Shown: positions 25,854 through 39,110 of the stretch, piece by piece
Numbering within the stretch: the first letter of the stretch is position 1
How the letters are laid out: each line of letters starts with the position of its first letter
NCBI RefSeq assembly: GCF_024679245.1
Contig: NC_090172.1
Coordinates: 42,698,229-42,762,228 of the forward strand
Direction: 5' to 3'
From: Pseudorasbora parva
Taxonomy: Eukaryota > Chordata > Actinopteri > Cypriniformes > Gobionidae
DNA length: 64,000 bases
The notes under the pieces: generated by a model
Database searches by the model: none
Seen by the model: only the letters and a program-made list of their open reading frames with translations
What the model was told of the DNA's origin: nothing
Position numbers and translations under genes: made by a program

Positions 25854-27364
25854 ATGGCCAAATATAGTCAGATTAAACCATGTATTTCTATGTTAGATAT
25901 GTGTTTATGTGACTTGTATTGCAGATACATCCAAAATATAATCGAATGTGATGTTTACCAAAAGAAAAGTCGTGATTTAGATCTGACCGCTGCACGTTCT
26001 CTAATTACACACCCACACTGCACAACCTCAGAGTTCAAACATTTCAGAAACAATAATTGAATGATTTGCTGTCAGAAATGTTGCCTGAGCATGATAAACA
26101 TTTGTTGTTGTGAAAGGGAGGGCCCGCAGGCTGGAGGGTGAAGACTTGGGTGATGTAAGGCTAATGAGATGTTAATTGAGAGGCAGCGGCCTAGTTTCAG
26201 TCCAACCCATTTAAACTCTGATAGCCAAGAGCATGGGAACAGAGACGGGGAGAGAGGGAGTACTGGACGCCCCTCTGTAGGACTGCGGACTCCCTGGGCA
26301 GTTTATCATCTGAATTTTTTTCTCTTCTGTTTTTCCTTTCTCCTGATTATGGGTAACGGTGTTTGAAGTGCTGTAATGAGCATGAAGATCTCGCCTCACT
26401 CAATCATTAAAACAAACAAAAGAGCCTCCCCAAACTCTCTCTCTCATTCAAACACACACACACACCGCGTCCAGCGGGCACTAATGAACATTCCTAAAAT
26501 AAGCTAAAAGAAAAGAAATGACACAGAAAATATCAACAAAGACACCCACAATAGCGCCGAAGAAAACCCGGCTAATTAATTTCGTAACCCCCTCCTCTTT
26601 ATCTGTCTGCATCTCTCTTATTTTTCTCTCCTTCTCCCTCCACCTCTTGTTCTCACTGCAACAGTCATTTAAATAATGTCTTAATTTTCAGCATCTGCTG
26701 TTTTAATGGGTCTTTTTGTGATTAAAGCAGCATGTGTAAATGGAGAGAAAGAGAAAAAAAATCAAGTGCAGAAGATGGAGAGAGTGAATCTCTTGTCTTC
26801 AGGCTGGAGAGAGCAAAGGTGGACAGCGGATTGTGTGAGGGTATAATGAGTGACAGGGCTTTCCCATCAGTCTTCTCACTACACATGTTGCCCCGAGTCC
26901 TTTGTATTTGTTCATTAGTTGCCCTACGTAGACGTTTTTGTCCAGATATGGGTTTACAATATCTTTCAGGCCTAAAGGAATGGAAAATAATCCCCACAGC
27001 TCCTTAGTGAAGTTATGGCACTACAGTGTGTTAATGAGTTTGGGGACTGATTTCTACTACATGTTCAACGTTTAGACAGTGTTTCAAAGATCCAAATTCT
27101 TGGCCTGGTAACACAATTTTTGTCATTTTTGACACACACTCACACATTACTGCGCACACACCAGTGTGCACTTTAAAGAAAACCGGCAGATTAGTGCTCA
27201 TTATAACATGTTAAATAGATGAGAAATTGAACAGAGCTTTTCACTAGTGGCAGTCTAATTTACAGGGGCATTGTGTGTGTATAAATGACACCTCCAAGTG
27301 TATGGAATATGTCTGTGTGCATTTAGGTTTGTGGAATAAATATATTATTTGATTTAAATGAATA
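25854..27364. other. No gene seen
   Basis: Apparently single-copy, with several ATTA/TAAT motifs (26150-26180, 26570-26580) but no defined element. Confidence 0.45.
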
Positions 27365-27865
27365 TTCCTCCCAGCAATGAAAATTCTCTCATCATTTACT
27401 CATCCTCATGCTGTCCAGGATGTATATGAATATCTTTCTTTAGAAAAAACTAAAACTAATATTTGTAGAAAAATAATCTATCTCTGTGAATATGTAATAT
27501 AAATGGCTTTACAATTGTTGATGCTCCACAAAGCACATACAGCCATTGTGACCCATACAACCCCCAGTGGATAAATCAATGTCTTGAAGTGAAATAATAG
27601 TTGTGCGTAAGAAAAATACTTGTATTTTAAATGCTTTTTACTGTTAACCATCGATTCCAGCTGACTGTTGTACGCACATTCACAAGAGGATCAAGTTTCT
27701 CTTGATGTAATTGTAGAGCTAGAAGTGATGGTCTTCTACACGTGAGCTTCGCAGCAAGCTTAAACTCAGCCCGCTCGTGACCTCTCATACCCCATACGGG
27801 AAGCGATGGTTTAGTAGGTTTAGTATGAGGGTGAGTAAATGATGATGGGATTTTCATATTTGGCT
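27365..27865. repeat. Member of the same repeat family
   Basis: The left part (gaaaattctctcatcattta, ctcatcctcatgctgtccag) and right part (atgagggtgagtaaatgatg, atgggattttcatatttggc) are inverted relative to each other. Non-coding interior. Confidence 0.5.
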
Positions 27866-28529
27866 GGATTATCTATTAAATTTCAAAGGATGTGTACATT
27901 ATTTAAATAATGTTATCAAAAAAAAATTATAAAGCACCTTTACACATTATAGCATTTGCCAAACCAAATTCTAATTTGCCAACTGCTTCTTGCCAAGATA
28001 TAGAAAATATGTTAATCACATGCAAATCATTTTGTTATTCTAGAACGCAAGTAAAATAAACATACAGTAATCATCATCATAACAATTATATTTTTAATAT
28101 GCTTGAATGGATATATTGCACAATCATTTATATTACTAGAGCCTCATTATCACAGTTTCATAAAATGGCTACAACACATGCATGTGTCTATGGTGCATAA
28201 ACTGACATGCATCCATCTAACGCTATTAATCAGAGTTCTTCCACTTCATTGGATGAATCAATAAAAGTGTGTTTAGGTCAGCAGCAGTAGCTGCTGAGGA
28301 CCTCAGAGAGCTCTGCAGGAGACAAAGAGGAGATTGCTGGCCCAAATGAAAGAGAACGCTGTTATAATGTTAAGCGGAGAAATTGATTTCAGAAGCGCTG
28401 CAGAGCAGCTCAACATGACACACAGGAGGGCCACAAAATGAAAAGATGTGAAAAATATGAAGAAATAAGCAGCAGTCTATTATAAGTTAAGTTGTAGTGG
28501 GATTCCTTCTACACACGTCCACAGACATA

Positions 28530-28951
28530 CACTATACATAGCCAAAAGTATTGGCACACCCCTCCAAATCATTGAATTCAGGTGTTCCAAACACTTCCAT
28601 GGCCAAATATGTATAAAACCAAGCACCTAGGCATGCAGACTGCTTCTACAAACACTTGTGAAAGAATGGGTCGCTCTCAGGGGCTTAGTGAATTCAAGCG
28701 TGGTACTGTGTTTTCAACCTATGCAATAAGTCCATTCCTGAAATTTCTTCACTACTTAATATTCCATGGTCAAAAATGCCCGCAAACATACTCCTTAACC
28801 TTGTGGAAAGCCTTCCCAGAAGAGTTGAAGCTGTTATAGCTGCAAAGGGTGGGTCAACTCCATATTAAAACTTATGGATTAAGAATGAATGTCATTAAAG
28901 TTTATGTGCATGTAAAGGCAGGAGTCCCAAAACTTTGGGCAATTTAGTGTA
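28530..28951. mobile_element. Tc1/mariner-type MITE
   Basis: The left end cactatacatagccaaaagt and the right end (reverse complement) cactaaattgcccaaagttt form inverted repeats at TA dinucleotides. The interior (gaatgggtcgctctcagggg and following) is a shortened, non-coding remnant of a widespread fish family. Confidence 0.6.
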
Positions 28952-29409
28952 GTTCACCATAAAATGAAAATCTTTAACATTTTGGCAACATAAAGTAACA
29001 GAGTAAGTGCTTTCTACACTTGTGCTCTATATATCCCCCTAGTGTGTATTGTATCTGATTATGAGGCACTTTTATTCTTTGCGGTCTAGAATGAAATTGA
29101 CAGGTCATATTTTTTTGTGAAGAACCATTTTGGTTCTGTTCCTCACAAAAAAAGCTGTTAAATGTCTTCAGAACATATAGTGCAAAATATAGTGCATATG
29201 AACTAATTTTATGGTACCGTGGCGTGGCATGTACCATAGAAGGGAAAAAAATGTGGGCGGGCGTACATACGTGTGTTTGTGTGCATGCGTGCGTGCGTGT
29301 GTGTGGGGGGCATATTTTTGTGACATATGAGGACACAGATGTGTATAATGACATGGGTAGGACACAGGTATTACAGGAGAGGGTGAAATATGAGGACATT
29401 GGCCACTTT

Positions 29410-29664
<255 letters not shown>

Positions 29665-29816
29665 CCTGTTTATGTGGTTTATGAGGACACAAATTTGTAT
29701 AACTACATGGGTATTACACTGGTATTACACTATAAATGTGGTTTATGAGGACATATCAAATGTCCTCATAATTCAAATGGCCTTAAAAACATACTAAATG
29801 ATGATTTTTTTAAAGA

Positions 29817-30100
<284 letters not shown>

Positions 30101-30798
30101 TGCTCCCCTGCAGGCTTTGCTGTAAAGCTGCACATCTGCATTTAAATGCCATCCGGGAGCTCTGTGCATGTAAAGTAATATTTCAATGCAACTATTTAAA
30201 GCCTGTTGAGGCGATGCCACTTTGCACTGAAATAGCATCATATACCATATGCATTATTTATGGACACTATCTTCATTATAGCGCTTTGCTCGGAGGGGAG
30301 GAGAAAGCAGCCTAATGGACCGCCACATGCTACTGATGTCACACAGCATAGGGGGGTGGAGCTCACTGTGTGCGTATGTAGTGAACTTAAAAGATGGCAT
30401 GCCATAACACTTTATAACAGTATTGGAAAATAATTTGGAAATGTGCGTTTGCATACACATGGCTGTATGCGTGTGCTTGTGTGTCAGAGAATCCATCATC
30501 TCCATCGCAGGTATTTTACATCCATCACTGTGGAATGGAGCACCTTATCACATACTTGGATTTTTTTATAGTCCATATACTTGACACATGAATCTGGTTC
30601 TGCCTTCGAAATCACATCAGTCATCTCTTAGTGCCACTTTTCCACCTTTGCCTTCTCTAGTGTTATTCCATTCGACTATGGCCCGCTCACTCTGACATGC
30701 AGAGCACTTCAATTGAGTACCCTGTCTGAAGGTTGCAGAGCGCTATAGGAGTGTGCTACTTCCTACACTATATGTGGATGTGTGTTTACTGTGCTAGT

Positions 30799-30989
30799 AT
30801 ATATAGTGGTGACCAAAATGATTAGAACGGACAGAAAATATTGACCTTTTTGCCTCTAAAACAAGATGTTCATGAAACATGCAGATGGTTGCTCTGACCA
30901 TTAAATATCCGATGAAGTGAGCTGTACTGTTTTTAAGATGACTCCCAGATGCCAAGGTTTCTTATCATTTTGACTGCTACTGTATAGTG
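30799..30989. mobile_element. Small Tc1-like MITE
   Basis: The left end tagtggtgaccaaaatgatt and the right end (reverse complement) cagtagcagtcaaaatgata are imperfect inverted repeats 190 bp apart, with TA at both borders. Confidence 0.5.
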
Positions 30990-31303
30990 CGCATATATAC
31001 TATTAGAAGAAGTATTCTCCATCGATGCTATGTGAAAAGAACTAATGGGTTTAAATTTACAAAATGAATGACCTTATCTTTAAAAAATTGACTCACCACC
31101 AAGGTTCACAAGAATATAAACCGCAAAATGACTAGCTTGAAGTGACTTGTATGTAGGTACCTGTTCTACTATATTATCATCAGCATGGGGTCAGAGTTTT
31201 GATTTCCTGTCCGTTTCCACGGTGATTGTCATGGTGAAAGCAACTGCATCCAAGCAGCTAGTTCCATCCAGTTAGGCAGTTGATGTATGGATGGAGGGAA
31301 AGA

Positions 31304-31304
<1 letters not shown>

Positions 31305-31384
<80 letters not shown>
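31305..31384. repeat. (CT)n microsatellite
   Basis: About 39 CT units, with no transposon attached. Confidence 0.95.
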
Positions 31385-31391
<7 letters not shown>

Positions 31392-31545
31392 TTCATATTC
31401 CTCTTAGCCCTTTCAATGAATCTCTCTGTTTTTCTCACGCACACACACTCTCGCTCCTTTTCTCAATTTCTCCCTCCTCTACCCCCATAATTAGATCTGG
31501 TTAATTTACACTGTGTGGCGCGCTGGGAAGAGGCAAGCTGTAATA

Positions 31546-31712
<167 letters not shown>

Positions 31713-34700
31713 TTATTCACCTGTACCTTTGCATGTGCTCTGCAGTGATTAATCGTATGCTAAAATACGTTCAAGTCTGTTTAGGTTTTTGTGAATAAAT
31801 GTGTATGTGTGTGACTGGAGAGGTGGTCCTCTCTCCCAGTTCCAATTTTATGTATGGGGGCAGAGGCCAGGGGCCCTTAGGGGGGTTCTCTGTGTGGGTG
31901 GGTGTGGTTGCTGCGAGTACATTGATTGTGCTTGGCACCGACACTGGAATCTGTAGCTTTACTGGAATTGTACACATTTTTGGTCTTACTTCGGACAATT
32001 CATCAGTGCATGCTAATCCAAAGATATCATTTTGGTCTTCATAATCAAAAATATAATCATTTTCTCCACTTCTGAAAAGTTTTTTGGTTGACATAATCAA
32101 GCCCTCTTATTTCCCATGCCCTCCTCAACCACCTGTCATGTACCCCGTCCATCTAGCTGCACTGTTCCATTCCAAGTAGGTGACATCATGAAAGCACTGA
32201 TTGGCTAATAGCACCACAAGAACATGCACGACTCCAAACCAGTTTCTAGACTCCAGTTATATTAGAGAGAACTATTAGTAGTCTAATAAAAACAGTTTGA
32301 ATGTTTTTTTATTGTTGGTCAAATACACATTTTGATGCGCTGGTCTTGTCGTTATGTGAAAGTTGGGAAGTTAGGAAGATGGCATCTGAAAAAGTATTCG
32401 GCCTTGATCACGGGGTGTATGTTTTCGCAGGATTGTCTGCCGATCTCAGTTTGACCACTGAATGTTTTGTGGAGCCTGCAGGTCACCAGTGGTGATGGTT
32501 ATACCGCGTATGGTCTCCTGAGTATATAATTGCGATAGTAACCTGCTCTTGACAGGGCTTTGTTGATTAGAAACCAAACCCTGGTGCTCAGAGCGGTTGT
32601 TTTAATGACAGACGCTCCATGGCTACAGCTGGACCCTCTGTGGAACTCAGCGCTCATCTTCAGTTGTAAAGGACAGAGCATTGGAGGGGGTCTAGCTAAT
32701 GCCGCCTCATATATTGCAGTTTCTTTGTAAAATCTACCCTATACAGGTATGTGACTGCTGATATTGCTGGTATAAAAGTTGCTGATATTGCTTTTATCAC
32801 ATAATTAATAAAACATAACAGTAGGAATCAGGCATAATTGAAAATATTTAACACATTTATGGAAGAAATGTATGACTAAAAGAAAAAAAATCTGAGATTG
32901 TAATTATTTGCTTGCTTTGTTGTAGCACCAGACCGCCTCTCTGGTTGATGCATTGAGGAATGTTTGTTTAAAATTTAATCGGCTTGCTGCTTGCTGTGCA
33001 TCCGTGGAGAAGAGAGGTCGGAGCATGTCAGGAAATGGCACATTTCTCATTAGGGCACAGCCCAGAAGCAGTGATGCTGAAACACTACTGATACACAAAG
33101 AGATGAAAACAAGGAGAGAGAGAGAGTCTGAGAGAACAGAAGGACTGGGAGGGAGGAGGAGTTCACAGAAAGATACAATATGCTCCAGTACCCCCACTGG
33201 TTCAACCTCTATACTCTCATCCCTGACTGTTTGTGTTTACATGTGAAATTGAGTGATGTGCCAGAGTGAGGAAGGGTGCTGGGTCTGAAGCAACACAGGG
33301 GTGCTTGCTAATGAGAAGCTAAAAGCTCAAAGCATTAGAACGGATGACACAGAACTGAGGAAACATACCGTACAATAGAAAACAACCCACTCTGATGCAA
33401 TACAAAACTGAAATAAATACTCATAACTCACTTCAGGAATGTGTGCTTGTAGCTGTGGGATTTGCAGTTTTCCCGTAGTTAGCAACACCACCAGAGTCAC
33501 TGATTTGATTCTTAGGAGCAGCATACTAATAATAATGCATATCCTGAGAAATTCAGCTGAAACCAACTTAAAGGTACTCTATGCAAGTTTGGCTTCTCTA
33601 GTTTATTTATTTTACCTTCTCTGCATGGAAGAATCTGACAGTTTGAGTTATACCTGTGTTTGCCTGTTATCGAAAAATAACTCATCCAAGTAACTAAGTG
33701 TCATATTTTGTTTTTTTTACAGACATGATGTAAACACACCAGGACAAATAATGCAAACCTCAAATGTGCTACCAAATCCAACCTGACCACTTAAAATACA
33801 AATCATTATTACAGGCTTACAGTAATGATCAGGGATAGGCAAGAACATTGATCACTGATTTTTGTATTTTCAAAAGATAAAAATGTACCCCATCTATTTT
33901 AAAATGCATAGTGATCTTATTGTGAATTATTCATTCACGTATGTTTGAATTAGTTTGGACCTCGTAATTTTCTATTTAAGCAGATGACATATCCTGGATA
34001 TGCCTGGTCAGATTGTGATAAAACTTCATGCTTTTCTTATAATTCAGCTACAAGCTCACATTTAGATCTGCTTCCCTTCAGTCAACAACCAATGGACAGA
34101 ACCAAGTCCCATTCCCTCATAATTTCCTCTTTTGATAAATCTATTTCACTCGGATGTACGTCACAAAACAGAGGAAAATATCAGTTCCTTCATCTGTTTG
34201 GTTACAAATTGAATCTGGTATAGCAGTTTATTTATTGTAGTTTAGGTGTTTTGAACTGGTATAGATGGTTGACCAGGAGTACTACCAGCTGGCTGGGACT
34301 GACTGAGGTAATAAACTTAGTGAAAATGGTTTTATAGACCTCCTTGGGAAAGTAATAAACCCAACCAACCATATTTCCAAAAAAAAGTTTGACCAACTTA
34401 AAGGGTTAGTTCACCCAAAAATGTAAATTCTTTCAATAATACCCTTTACATTGGCTTGTTTTTTTTTTTCATCAGGGTTTTAGGAAAAAGTGGAATTTCA
34501 CAGCATCAATGTTTGATTGCTGTTATTAATTGTAATTTAATAGTAATTACATTTCATTTAACTTTTGTAATGCACACAATTTCCTTCCAACAAAGCATGG
34601 CATTGACCTAGACATGATGATGTTGAAAAGAGATGTCATAGACACTAAATAATAAATAAAACCTTTTAGACACGTTTGTGGGAATGTTGATTGAAGTCAC

Positions 34701-35635
34701 AGTAGAGAGATAAAGCAAGAAAGAGAAATAGCGGAGACAGATAGATAGAGATTTATTCGATTTATGCCTTCCTCCCGTGTCTCACATCTCCTGCAGAGGC
34801 AATCAATGAGAAATGTGTGAAAGCCTTGAAAAGATGCCTTTCGGAGAGCCCTTTTTTTCCCCTTCCTTCTCTGAGAATTGCCCCCCATCCCCCCACCCCT
34901 TTTTCTGCCTGCCTGCCTGCCTGCCTTTGGCTCGCATGAAACAAAACGACCAGTTACAGAAGCACCACTGTGTGAGTTTAAGCCGCCACACACCACCCGG
35001 AGATCCTTCTGAGCTCGATGATGCTAGATTAGCTGGAACAAGTATATCAGTAGGACACAAAAAGAACACAGAGGGGTAAGCGGGAGAGGACGCAGTAGGG
35101 GCCCGGCCCTCTTGTTATGCTAAGAGTGTTCCGAACGGTCCCGCTTGGTTCAAGTTAATTACGACCAACATTTAAATAAGAGCACTTGTCTTGAGGACGG
35201 TGGTTGGCTGCGGGAGAGACAGACCTCGTGCTAATTGTGTTTGTGTTTCCAGCTCCTCCCCTCATCTCCAGCCCTCTCTCAGTATGAGCTCCTGCGGGAC
35301 ACACTATGTGAGCTGCAGCCCAATGATTGGCTTTAGATAATTGCCCCCCTCACACGGATCTGTAAGCATCCAAATCCCGTTCAACATACTGTAACTTGTC
35401 GCTTCTGTCTTTTCTTCTCCTGCAAATGGATGGGCTTTAATCGAGTGGTATCTGACTGCTGAAATAACAATTCTCTTGCACCTGTGTGCTCTCTCAAAAA
35501 TACCCACACACTTTGTCTGGTACTCCATGTACAGATGCAGATGCCCCCTTTGGTTTGATGTTGTGATTTTTGTATCTGAGTTATGGAAGTAAGGTCCTAA
35601 AGCTGTGTTTCTCACACACAAACACCGAAAGAGTT

Positions 35636-36463
35636 AAAGGGTTAGTTCACCCAAAAATGAAAATTCAATCAATAATTTCTTACACTAATGTTCAACACCT
35701 GTAAGACCTCTGTTCATTTTCGGAACACAGTTTAAGATATTTTATATTTAGACCGAGAGCTTTCTGTTCCTCCATTGAATGTATGTACGGTATACTGTCA
35801 TGTCCAGAAAGGTAATAAAAACATCATCAAAGTAGTCCATATGTGACATCACTCTGTTAGTTAGAATGTCTTAAAGCATTGAAAATACATTTTGGTCCAA
35901 AAATAACAAAAACTACGACTTTATTCAGCATATAGTCGTAGTTATAGCTTCTCTTCCGGGTTTGTTTTCAATCTTCAAATAAAGATTCAAACCGAATCCA
36001 TCCATGGTTTGGATCCATGATTCGGATTGCGTGTCAAGCTGCCAAACTGCTGAAATCACATGACATTGGCAATCTGAATTTTGAATCGATACGCTGATTC
36101 ATGATCGTTTGAATCTTTGTTTGAAGATTGAAAACCAAAATGGAAGAGAAGACAATGCTGAATAAAGTCGTAGTTTTTCTTCTTTTTGGGCCAAAATGTA
36201 TTTTTGATGCTTTAAGAGATTCTAGCTAACCAACTGATGTCACATATGGACTACTTTGATTATGTTTTTATTACCTTTCTGGACATGACAGTATACCGTA
36301 CATACATTCAATGGAGGAACAGAAAAGCTCTTGTCTAAATATGAAATTTCTTAAACTGTGTTCCGAAGATGAACGGAGGTCTTACGGGTGTGGAACAACA
36401 TTAGGATGAGTCATTAATGATCATCATTTTCAATTTCATTTTTGGGTGAACTAACCCTTTAAT
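35636..36463. mobile_element. Foldback (snap-back) element
   Basis: Begins aaagggttagttcacccaaa and ends tttgggtgaactaacccttt. Inside, long stretches of the left half recur inverted in the right half, for example tgtacggtatactgtcatgt near 35786 against acatgacagtataccgtaca near 36284, and ttcaatcttcaaataaagat against its complement near 36120. The arms are about 380 bp with a short centre near 36040. No ORF. Confidence 0.8.
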
Positions 36464-36873
36464 GATTGTTTTTTGGAGTTAGTAAATGGTGTAGAATTGT
36501 GTTCTGTATGCGCATAGGTCTATGCGGTGGGTTGGTGTGTGTGCATTTTGTTTTTTACTGATGGGCAATGTACTTTTACTATGCTTTCTTGTGCATGGGA
36601 CTTTATGATATGATCTTAAGTGGATGCAGGAAAAAGTTTGCAATCTGTAAGATCTTTTGATGTTTTTGAAAGTTTCCTATGCTCTAATGCATTTAGTCAA
36701 ATAAAATAAAAAATTTACAAAAATGTTTTAATACCATCCTTGCTGACTATAGACCTTGCTGAACTTTTGCTGAAACCTAGTGTATTCTCCAAAACTATTC
36801 TGCAAAATTAATCCATTAGACTCGTTGAAGAAATTGGCGGTGGATATTTATGCTGTATACTTAAACATACACT

Positions 36874-37386
36874 AAACTAGCCTGACAAGCCAGACCCACA
36901 TCAAGATGTTTGGTCTGGGAACTCACCATTGACAGGGCTCAATCCAAGGGGCGGGATAAACGGTTGTCTTTCAAACTGCTTCTGCACGCGATTGGATAGC
37001 GCTACGACCAACCAGATCTAATTGAAAGATTTAACTTTCGCTGTATCCGGTCGGCTAAACTCCAAACACATCTTCCCTTCTTAAGAATGACTTCAGTGCC
37101 GTTCTTTGTTCTTTTCTCAGAGAAGCTTAACCACAAGTCTTCCAGAGTCGCAGTCAAAGCTGATTTGAAAGACTGCCATTTGCCAGTTTCTGTGTTTACT
37201 AGAAGCACGCAAGCGCAACTCGGCCGTCATTATGTTAAGCCCCGCCCACCGACTCTATACACGATGTGATTGGCCCGACCAGAGTTTGGCGTTTACAGCT
37301 CAGAAGTGTATTAAGAGTTGCTAGACGACACTCGCGGCAGATTAGATTTACTGCCGCTAGGGTGCGTCTAGATTTCTAGGCTAACA
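36874..37386. mobile_element. Non-autonomous DNA transposon upstream of Ig2 exon
   Basis: The left end ctagcctgacaagccagacc and the right end (reverse complement) gttagcctagaaatctagac are short imperfect inverted repeats. The interior contains ctggaactcacc-type sequence (tggtctgggaactcaccatt) and ggggcgggataaacggttgt that I recognise as a widespread fish repeat. No transposase. Confidence 0.5.
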
Positions 37387-37538
37387 CTAAACAGCAATAT
37401 GCAAAGAACCGGCACAATCATCTGTTTCATGGTTTTGTCATTCTTACTGTCGCATCAGTTTATCATTGTAGTTCTGAACACTCAAGATGTTGATTGCCTG
37501 GACCTGCACTTTGTGCATTCTGTCACTCTATTAATTTA

Positions 37539-37558
37539 GGGGGGGGGGGGGGGGGGGG
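37539..37558. repeat. G20 homopolymer
   Basis: Twenty consecutive G, 212 bp upstream of the Ig2 exon of igdcc3, on the coding strand. Confidence 0.95.
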
Positions 37559-37770
37559 AGTTCCAGCATTATGTGGTGGGTGCATGATTACAGATTCACT
37601 TTGTTGAAACTGCCACTTTTGTCCTACTTCAGCTGTGAACGCTTGCATATTGTCCTTGCACTGTCTCTGTTGTTGAAATGTTGGTATTTTGAATTGCAGT
37701 TATGTGAACGACTTAGAACGAATTAGTACAAGGGTTAAAGCAATCTCTCTCTTGTCTCTTTTGTCTTCAG

Positions 37771-37915
37771 CAATGGCAGATTTTCATGTGCAGCCACGTT
37801 CTGTGCGTGCAGAACTGGGAGGAGTCGGACGATTTCAGTGCCAAATCCATGGCCTGCCTGAGCCGGTCATCAGCTGGGAACGAGATGGGCGGCCCGTGGA
37901 TACCTCTGATGACAG
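37771..37915 (+). CDS. igdcc3: igdcc3 exon: first half of Ig domain 2
   Basis: A 145-nt exon after a pyrimidine-rich acceptor (tttgtcttcag). It enters with two bases of a split codon and leaves with two (AG, completed by the next exon to AGG Arg). It encodes MADFHVQP, then RFQCQIHGLPEPVISWERDG, which shows the B-strand Cys and C-strand Trp of an I-set Ig fold. This is the second of four Ig domains in the family. The ATG inside the exon is not a translation start, because the frame enters from upstream. The preceding exon, which should carry Ig1, was not found in the 37.7 kb to the left. Confidence 0.9.
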
Positions 37916-37927
37916 GTAGCACCGTAA

Positions 37928-38480
<553 letters not shown>

Positions 38481-38659
38481 TAAACTGAAAAAGAGAAAAG
38501 GGAAAATCTCCTCCACCAAGGTAATGTAACATGATGGATGACGAAGATCAGAGCAAATGAGCCGATCTATATATTGAAAGATTTATTTTAAAAAGGGTTA
38601 TATCCTAAATAATTCATCATCTTATTTTACTCCCTAAAAATGTCTTCATTTATTTGGAA

Positions 38660-38885
38660 TTAAAGGTGTAGTTCACTCAAAAATTTAAATTGCCATTGTT
38701 TACTTCCCCTTGTGCCATTTCAAACCTTTTTTGTCATTCATGTTGTTTTTGGACCACATAGACTTTCATTGTGTAGTTAAAATAATGTTTGGATTCTGAT
38801 ATTTTATGTTGTGCAGAAGAAAGTCATACAGATGTGGAACAATATAAAGGGGAATACATGATGACAGAATTTTCCTTTTGGAAAT
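38660..38885 (+). repeat. 'ttcactcaaaaat' MITE copy in intron
   Basis: Contains aaaggtgtagttcactcaaa, gtgccatttcaaaccttttt and tacatgatgacagaattttc; no final 'gggtgaactatcc' box. Confidence 0.5.
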
Positions 38886-38889
38886 GTTA

Positions 38890-39110
38890 TTTTTCAGCAC
38901 CAAATCGTCATATTATGATTTCTGAAGATTATGAAACTGCATTTTAAAATATAATAAAATAGGAAACAAATATTTTAAATGTAATATGTCACAATATTAT
39001 AGTATTTTTACTGAATATGCAGCCTTGGCAAGCTTTAGAGTTTTCTTTTAAAAGCATAACTAAAATCATACCCACACAAAACTTTTGAATTGTACTGTAA
39101 ATCAAACCTT
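38890..39110 (+). repeat. Same dispersed repeat, copy in igdcc3 intron
   Basis: Contains gatttctgaagattatgaaa, tatgcagccttggcaagctt and acaaaacttttgaattgtac. It lies in the intron that also holds the LTR element. Confidence 0.55.

Noticed and set aside
37689..37770. Possible translation start or longer exon upstream of the Ig2 exon
   Set aside because: The open frame continues left by chance; a clear polypyrimidine-AG acceptor (tttgtcttcag) ends at 37770 and the family has coding exons further upstream.
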